Of a stretch of DNA of 64,000 bases, positions 57,703-64,000 are shown one piece after another (positions within the stretch are counted from its first letter, which is position 1; every line of letters begins with the position of its first letter). The notes under the pieces were generated by a model. That model searched no databases. It saw only the letters and a list, made by a program, of their open reading frames with translations, and was not told where the DNA came from. The DNA is from Begonia masoniana (lineage: Eukaryota > Streptophyta > Magnoliopsida > Cucurbitales > Begoniaceae): contig CM039502.1 of NCBI GenBank assembly GCA_022432975.1, positions 69,966,848 to 70,030,847 of the forward strand. The letters are read 5' to 3'. The position numbers were made by a program, and so were the translations under genes.

Positions 57703-58092
57703 TCTTACGTCTCTGGCATTGTCGGAGTCCATGAGTAACTCTATTTTCTCTTAGATTTTATATTAATTACTAGTGGTCTATTTTATTTGTGTACCATGTT
57801 ATAATGAGATATTTTAACTCAAGCCCTCTAATGTTTTCTTCTCCGATTTTATTCACATGTTTTTATTGTAGCATGCTCACCTTTTTTATATATATAAAAT
57901 TTAATCACTACTGAGTTCAATTGACTCACCACAATGACATCCCCTTTCGGGTCTTAATAATTTATGACCATTAGCAACCAACTCAAGAGTAAGCTCGAAA
58001 GTTATTTCGTTTAGTATTTATTTATTTTTTATTTGGTGAGACTATGATACTAATTTTCTTTTTCATTACATTACTATGTTGGGGTCGTGACA
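57703..58092. other. LTR-like remnant
   Basis: A short continuation of copia 3 is followed by sequence ending TTGGGGTCGTGACA at 58092, which looks like a gypsy LTR end. No start or duplication was found. Confidence 0.35.
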
Positions 58093-59440
58093 TATCATTC
58101 AAATTATTTGAATAAAAAAAATTCTCTAAGATGGAATCAACATAATATTATATTTATGAAAGGCCGGTTAGGGTTTTCCTTTTGGACCACCACTACAAAA
58201 GTACAACCTTTATGTAAAGAGACCTTCACGACCAACTTTCACTTAAAAAGAGTAGACTAATGACTTGCTTTGGAAGACGATCATGTTGATTAAGAATTAG
58301 TATTTTAAAAGTCTGAAAAATAATTCCAAAGTCAATTGGCGAATGTGAATGTGAATGTGAAGCACTAACTAGTACCAATTCTCTTTAATTTCTACCATAA
58401 TAATGCCATTTTATAGATTAACATGAATATCAAAAACAAAGAATTCATATATCAATACACTAGAAGTGGCAAACGAGATTAATGAGCCGAGTTGAGGCAG
58501 AAAAAATTTGACACAGTCTAATCAACAACACAAAATGAGACTAACAAAGCAATTAGAAAATATTAAATTAAACTAGTTCACGAGTCACAACAAACCTAAC
58601 GAGGTGTCATGAAATATAAGTTTACAATATTTCTTTTTTTATTTATATCATCTTATTACTTATTAATTTATAATTTTTACAATAATTATTTATAATTTTA
58701 TTATAGTATTAGTGTATATAATTTAATTGATTCATATTTAAAATTACTCACATAATTAAAAAAATATGAGACAAGTACAAAAAATTACATTGAACTAACT
58801 AAAAAAGTTGGACAAAAATTAACTCAATCAACTCACAAGCCATAGAATATAAGACCTATGCTAAATAAATCACTATCGCCACAAAATTTTAATACATTTT
58901 CAATTAGATACAAATATTGGTTTCCATATTATGTAAATTATTATTTACTTTATGATATTTATTCGTACTAATATTATCAATTAACTAATTAGCTTTTACA
59001 TTACTCATCATCACTAGGGAAAAATATACGTGGAACAATTATATTTAACTTATATCATTATATATATAATAATTATAGTTACAGATATAAAAGTTAGAAT
59101 TTAAATATAGTGTTTATATGCAAAGCATTACAATAAAAGTGATATTAAAAAGATAAAAGTGGTTTTATTTTGTATCACATATAAAATTATGGACCATGAA
59201 CCACCCTAAGATAAAGTAGATATTTTATTTTATATTTTTAATTTAAAAAAATAAAAATTAAGGTAAATATCAAATTAGATCATGAAATACGATAATATTC
59301 ATAACAGATAGCTTAAACTTTTAATTTTGTCAATTGACACCTCTGATTTGAGGCGCTATCAACTGGTACTTTATCATTAATGGTGTTAATTCTCTCATTT
59401 CTCTCTCAATGAACAGATTTCTCCCTCGTTGCCACAACCG
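58093..59440. other. AT-rich intergenic region
   Basis: No gene or element recognised; mostly A/T runs. The last 150 bases contain CT-rich tracts. Confidence 0.5.
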
Positions 59441-60023
59441 TAGGGGTGGACAAACCCAACCGACCTGTGGGCCCCAAATCGAACCGAGGCTTTTGGGTCG
59501 ATTCGGTTTGGTTTTACGCAAAAAAATGTTGCATTTGTCGGGTTGGGTGTGTGATTATCGGTCCGGGAAACCATCATCGATGTTCAGCCTTGAGAAGGAC
59601 TTCTCATAGGGTAGCGTGAAGAAATCAAACGGTTACACAGGCAAGAGAAGGATAAACAGAAGTTGGGGGCAAGTGGAGGAAAGAGAGTAGGAAATGTAAA
59701 AGCAGATGAGACAACTGGAGATGGTTGGTTTCCAGAGAAGCAAAGGAAGTTGAATATAATAATAAGCAGAGGGGATGGACCACTGTTTTCAGGTGGCCTC
59801 CATTTGATGCGAAACTCTGTTCGTCTCCCAGAGTACTTCCTCGTTGGTTTCACTTTCATGAGTTTTTCTATGGACTTGAACGACCCGAACTGGACCGAAA
59901 AATTTAGGTTCGGGTTGGTTCTTGCAATGAGTCGGTTCGGTTTTGGTCTCAAACAAGAAACTGAAAACTGAACGGTTTTGTTCCGTTTGGTCTGAAACTC
60001 GAACCGAACCGTGCCCAGGCCTG
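59441..60023. mobile_element. Possible non-autonomous hAT-like element
   Basis: Left end TAGGGGTGGACAAACC and right end (read inward) CAGGCCTGGGCACGGTTCGG have the form of plant hAT terminal repeats. Both ends carry subterminal AACCGAACC/GGTTCGG motifs. I found no matching 8-bp target duplication (CACAACCG versus AGTGACAC), so this is tentative. No coding sequence is recognised inside. Confidence 0.35.
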
Positions 60024-60579
60024 AGTGACACGAGACCGCAATGAATGCCGGCGAATAGTAAAACCATGTTATAATCGGACCCATTCTGAATCCAAAGCCT
60101 CTTCAGCAATTCCGACTCTTGATTCAGCAACCAAATCGCCGATTTCAAGACCCCATGATGAACAAATCCATTGTCGAACATTTGCATTCCCAATTCAATA
60201 AAATGTGTTTTTCAATTGATTTATAAGGTAAATTCTGATTCGAAAGATTGTGTCGATATCCCAAAAACGATGACAGCACTCAAATTAACAAATTTCAGTT
60301 CAAAATCGAGGGTACAGAGTTAATTTGGCACAATTGTGTTACACGTGTAAAGATTTCTAGATCGTTCCTTTATTCCTCAACGAGTGTTTTTATTCTTGAT
60401 CTTCTCTCTCTCACTCAGCTAGTCGTTCCTCGAACCTCTCTCTTGTTCCTTGGCTCGGTCGTGACATTATTTTAATAAATAGCGTTCTTACCTGGAACTT
60501 GAGACAATTGATTGACCTGCTTAACGACAATGCTCAACAACCAAACGGTTTCGTTTATTAATCGTTATTTACCGTGAGG
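60024..60579. other. Upstream region of the EXO70-like gene
   Basis: No gene. CT-rich sequence at 60400-60450 could belong to a promoter or 5' leader, but no clear TATA box was identified. Confidence 0.4.
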
Positions 60580-62411
60580 ATGCCGTGCCTTCACCGCCAA
60601 ACCATATCTGCAGCTCCAACCTCTCTTCCGCGTCCCGGCTTGTCGAAATCTATGGCGGAAACTACCATTGAATCGGCTGAAGCCACGATCATGAAATGGA
60701 ATCCTGATTTCTCCGTCTCAGTAAAAGTAACTTCCATGTTTCATGAGAACGAAAGGGAAGCGTTTCAGTTCATCAAGCTCGTCAATGACCTTCAGAGCGC
60801 CATGCATATTTTGATCTCCAGAAATCCGTCTTGCAAGATACTAATTCAAGCCAAGACTTTAATGGCGATTGCGATGAAGAGGCTTCAGAAAGAATTTCGT
60901 AAGATTCTATGCGTTACCCAAACTGAATCCGTCCGTTCTTTTGCTCCGTCTTGTGCTCCCCCGAGATGTAGCAGTTCCGTTAATGGCGGCGATCGAGTAG
61001 CAGCTGATTTTAACGGCAACGGGAAAGAAGTATCGTCTATTGAAATGGCGCATTTGAAGGCGATTGCCGAATGTATGATCACCTCCGGTTACAGTAAAGA
61101 ATGCTTGCACATATATAAAACTACTCGGAAAGAAATGATGGAGAAAGAATCTTTCGTTTAGGCATTGAGAAACTGACGTTTTCTCAAATTAACAAGATGG
61201 AATGGGATGTTCTAGAGATCAGAATCAGGAACTGGTTGAATGCGTTTGACATGGCCGTGAAAAAGCTATTCGCTGCCGAGAAGATCGTCTGCGATCATGT
61301 TTTCGCAATTACTGATCTCTGCCGAAAATCATGTTTCACCGAGGTAACAAAAGAAAGCTCAACGCTCCTGTTTTCGTTCGCCGAACTAGTAGCGAAGAAG
61401 AAGATGTCTCCTGACAAGATCTTCCTCTTGCTGAATATGTACAAAGCATTATCCACAAACATGCCGAAAATTAAAAAACTCTTCTCATCAGACTTGGCCA
61501 AAACCATCAGATTACAAGCGCGTACCTCGATTAATCGAGTTAATGAGGCTGTAAGAGCGACGTTGTCAGAATTCGAATCTTCACTTGAGAAGGAGTCGAA
61601 ATCACCAGTCGCCGGCGGAGGAGTTCATAAATTGACAGTTCACGTTATGAGTTATCTCTCGGTACTCGCCGAATTCAGCGGAGAATTAACCTCCATTTAC
61701 GCTGATTTTCCCGCGCATCAGGAGAAGTCATCTTTCTTAAAGTCTTACTTCTTCGACAGATCAAATTCTGATGAATCTCCGCCGCCGGCAGTCTCCACGC
61801 ACATAGCGTGGCTGATTATAGTCCTCTTCTGTAAACTCCAGAGCAAAGCAAAGCACTACAACGACATCTCCCAATCGAATCTATTCCTAGCAAATAACTT
61901 CCATTACGTCGTCTCCACAATTCGTACATCAAAGCTTAACGATCTTCTTGACGGTGACTGGATCACAAAGCACGAAGCCAAAGCAAAACAGTTCGTCGAG
62001 AAGTACGAGCAGTTCGCGTGGGATCCGGTCTTGGCGACGTTACCGGAAAGTCCAATGGCTCCGATTTCGGCGATGAGAGCAACAGAAATTTTCAGAAACT
62101 TCGGTCAAGTTTTCGTGCAGACGTGCCGAAAAGAGAGCGAAAATGTCGTACAGGATCCAAAACTTAGCGAAGAAATCAAGCTATCAATCGCCAGAAAGCT
62201 AGAACCCATTTACGAAGAATTTTACCACGCTCACAGAGAAAGAGTACTGGGAGGAAGAAGGAGAGTAGGATTAAACGTCAGATTAGCTCCAGAAGATGTA
62301 AGGAACTATTTGTGGGACCTATTTTCCGGACAGACGGAGGCGGCGAGTTCTGTGACGACACATTTTCACTTTCCTGATTTATTGGAGCTGCGAAGACTGG
62401 CTGCACGGTAG
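60580..62411 (+). CDS. EXO70H: Exocyst subunit EXO70, EXO70H-like, with a 1-bp frameshift
   Basis: EXO70 binds phosphoinositides and ties exocytic vesicles to the plasma membrane; plant H-clade members act in trichome wall deposition and defence (family knowledge). The gene is intronless, as in most plant EXO70 clades, and spans about 611 codons, a normal length. The first ATG is at 60580 (MPCLHRQTISAAPTS); a second at 60652 (MAETTIESAEATIMKW) is possible. The N-terminal part ends in a stop at 61159-61161 after EKESFV. The conserved continuation RLGIEKLTFSQINKMEW is in the next frame, so one base is missing at about 61154. The C-terminal EXO70 domain then runs uninterrupted (SCFTEVTKESS, GGVHKLTVHVMSYLSVLAEF, KLEPIYEEFYHAHRERVLGG, LAPEDVRNYLWDLFSG) to TAG at 62409. 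The shift is either a real lesion or a sequence error. Confidence 0.9.
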
Positions 62412-62880
62412 TCAGAAACAGAAAAGTGAAAATTTTGTATTTACAGAAATGCCATGGCCGCTGATGTAGCAGTGTTGAAGACGATTGGATTGGACTGATC
62501 TTTTCAGAAATTTTGAGAAGGTGACTATGTTATATCATTAATTTGACACAGCAAATAGTCGTGACACATAATAGTATTTAGCATTAGAAATTATGCGATA
62601 TCAATAGCTAGATTCTCCCAAGATCCCGTTTTAGCTGCAGACTAGACTTTATGTGAATTATTTTTCATCTCAAACTCTAAATTCTTAGCATCATGAAGAC
62701 CAATAAATTATAAACATTATCATAACTTAACAAACAAAACATTTATATTAATAACTAGGGTAAATTAAAAAAAAAAACCCTGAACTATGGGTATTTGTCG
62801 AAAAAACCCTCAAAGTAAAAGTCATTGCAGTTCAAACCTCGAACTATGAAAAACAGTCAAAATAAACCCCGACGGGGAGC
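62412..62880. other. Downstream region of EXO70-like gene
   Basis: AT-rich 3' flank. At 62756-62880 there is a TAGGGTAAATT plus A-run segment with AAACCCTGAACTATGGG, a type of sequence common at the ends of plant MITE/Mutator-like repeats; its partner end was not found. Confidence 0.4.
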
Positions 62881-63458
62881 CGCATGCCACCGAATTGTAA
62901 TTCGGGGGGCCGCGCTAGCCCCTCGAATTCGAAATTACATAGAATTCGAGGGGCCGATTTAAAATTGTGGCCCCCCGAATCTAAAATGCACTGGATTCGG
63001 GGGGTCACATAAAAAATTTTTACCACATGTTCATTACATCTTGGAAAGATAATGTAAAAAGTTTCGTGATTTTATAACACTTGTGCGATATATTGTAATT
63101 TTAATGACATTATTTATAAAAAAATTATATTAAATCATAAAAATTTTAAAAAAATCACGAAACTTTTTACATTATCTTCACATGATGTGATGAATATGTG
63201 GTAAAAATTTTAAGTGAATTGAATATGATTTAATATTTTTTAAAATTATTTTAAAATAATGAAGAATAATTCAAATTGGCGCGGCCCCCCGAATTTTTAT
63301 GTGGCCCCCCGAATTTTTATGTGGCCCCCCAAATCTAGTGCATTTTAGATCCGGGGGGCCGCAATTTTAAATCGGTCCCCCAAATTCCGTGTAATTTCGA
63401 ATTCAAGGGCTAACAGGGGGCTATTGGCCCCCCGAATTACAATTCGGGGACCATGCGG
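62881..63458. mobile_element. Foldback element with GC-rich GGCCCCCCGAAT arms
   Basis: The left arm (62881 to about 63030: CCGCATG, AATTGTAATTCGGGGGGCC, TTCGAAATTACA, ATCTAAAATGCACT) is the imperfect reverse complement of the right arm (about 63280-63458). An inner pair (about 63014-63076 and 63153-63214: ACCACAT, AAAAAGTTTCGTGATTTT) extends the pairing. The right arm has extra GGCCCCCCGAATTTTTATGT units. Almost the entire 578 bp can fold on itself. There is no coding capacity. The end at 63458 abuts a hAT-like terminus. Confidence 0.82.
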
Positions 63459-64000
63459 TAGGGGTGTGCAAACCGAACCGGAACCGATGAACCGAACCGA
63501 AACCGGTGAAATCGGTTCAGTTCGGATCGGTTTTGAGCCCCTGGAAACCGAACTTCGGTTTTGAGCCACTAGAACCGACTTTTTAGGTTCGGTTTTTGGT
63601 TTGGATTGGTCAAAACCGTTCCAAACCGAACCGAACCGTTCTTGGAAAAGCGAATACCTGAAGGCTGAAGCTGAATCCCTAAATCGTTTCCTTTCTTCAC
63701 TGGACAACTCTTCCACCAGACTCCCGAGACGACACTGCGACTGCGACGACTAGAGGCGATCAGGCGAGGTGACGATCAGGCGACTGCGACGACTCTTCCA
63801 CCTAAATAGACTACGACGACTACGACGATCAGGTGAGGCTACGACTCTCAGTCTCTGTTACTGCTTCTCTTGAATCCCCAAAACAACTTCGAGCTCTGCT
63901 TCTCTTTGGAGTCGTTTTCTCTCGAGCTTCGTTTCTCGAATCTCTTGCTGCTGGATCTGATCGGAGCTTGTTGGTGCGACAATGGAAGATGAGAGAGAGG
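63459..64000 (+). mobile_element. Possible hAT-like element, 5' end only
   Basis: Starts TAGGGGTGTGCAAACCGAACC, a typical plant hAT terminal repeat, followed by about 170 bp of subterminal AACCGAACC/GGTTCGG repeats. From 63715 a CGAC-rich, CT-rich leader-like sequence leads to ATGGAAGATGAGAGAGAGG at 63982, which could be a start codon near the window edge. The other end is outside, so no duplication can be checked. Confidence 0.45.

Larger units (their letters stand above)
42843..57760 (-). mobile_element. Minus-strand Tork/Tnt1-like copia element (copia 3), split by nested insertions
   Basis: Related to copia 1. Its 3' LTR is about 42843-43424 (minus-strand start TGTGAGATCCC; the pairing with TCCAGAAAGATCTCACTATG is clear). 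RNase H/RT pieces are at 43430-43755, 49133-49969 and 54544-55111, with a short continuation after 57702. The breaks are the insertions 43756-49132, 49970-54543 and 55112-57702. Removing the first with one copy of its TSD restores VEFITTIEACKEIL across RNase H. Removing the second restores EIYREQSERFVV across RT. The reading is interrupted by many stops. The gag/integrase half and the 5' LTR were not found. Confidence 0.85.

Noticed and set aside
59584..60193. Minus-strand frames of 130-170 codons and overlapping plus frames
   Set aside because: They lie in the possible hAT-like element, contain translated AACCGAACC repeats and show no known domain.
60885..61110. Minus-strand frames inside the EXO70H-like gene
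   Set aside because: Antisense shadows of a conserved coding sequence.

Overview
The window is nuclear DNA from a dicotyledonous plant. The evidence is three plant-type host genes (a NaKR-like HMA-domain gene, a UDP-glucuronate decarboxylase gene and an EXO70H-like gene) embedded in Ty3/gypsy chromoviruses, Tork/Tnt1-type Ty1/copia elements, a Cassandra TRIM carrying 5S-rRNA-like sequence, and hAT-like and foldback DNA elements. The species cannot be named from the sequence. By my reading roughly four fifths of the window is transposable-element sequence.

Layout. 1-4993: 3' half of a gypsy chromovirus (intact pol end plus a 2.56 kb LTR). 6758-7907 (-): NaKR-like gene, three exons. 9433-11972 (-): UDP-xylose synthase gene, seven exons, with an AT-AC (U12-type) first intron and a 1-bp frameshift in exon 1. 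Just upstream lie 83 perfect TTTGAA units and a second, partial copy of exon 1. 14086-23956: complete but decayed gypsy element (TSD GAAAT) whose 3' LTR has gained a 17-bp minisatellite. 24571-30695: complete copia element (TSD CATTT) with a reverse-oriented Cassandra TRIM inside its 5' LTR (TSD GAGAG). About 30770-39793: decayed copia element split by a minus-strand, internally deleted gypsy element (32753-38912, TSD ATAGG), itself interrupted by another LTR. 40370-42507: solo LTR (TSD GGTAT). About 42843-57760: a minus-strand copia element split by three insertions, two of which contain further insertions up to four levels deep; most levels are proved by target-site duplications, and removing two of them rejoins the RT/RNase H reading frame exactly. 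60580-62411: intronless EXO70H-like gene with a 1-bp frameshift. 62881-63458: GC-rich foldback element, followed by the start of a hAT-like element that runs out of the window.

The host genes do not form a functional unit. NaKR proteins act in phloem and ion homeostasis, UXS makes UDP-xylose for cell-wall polysaccharides, and EXO70 belongs to the exocyst; they simply lie between transposon blocks. The most unusual signal is inside the gypsy LTRs. At least eight LTRs from several families share one layout: a short exon-like stretch ending at a consensus 5' splice site (AG|GTAAGT), a GC hairpin 15-30 bases further on, and about 0.5-0.8 kb later an acceptor (TGTAG|GT) that opens a 9-17-codon, Asp/Glu-rich frame ending in a stop, always in the same phase. 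This looks like a conserved spliced micro-gene or leader cassette carried by the LTRs. Clusters of TGACGTCA (bZIP-type) palindromes occur in the same LTRs.
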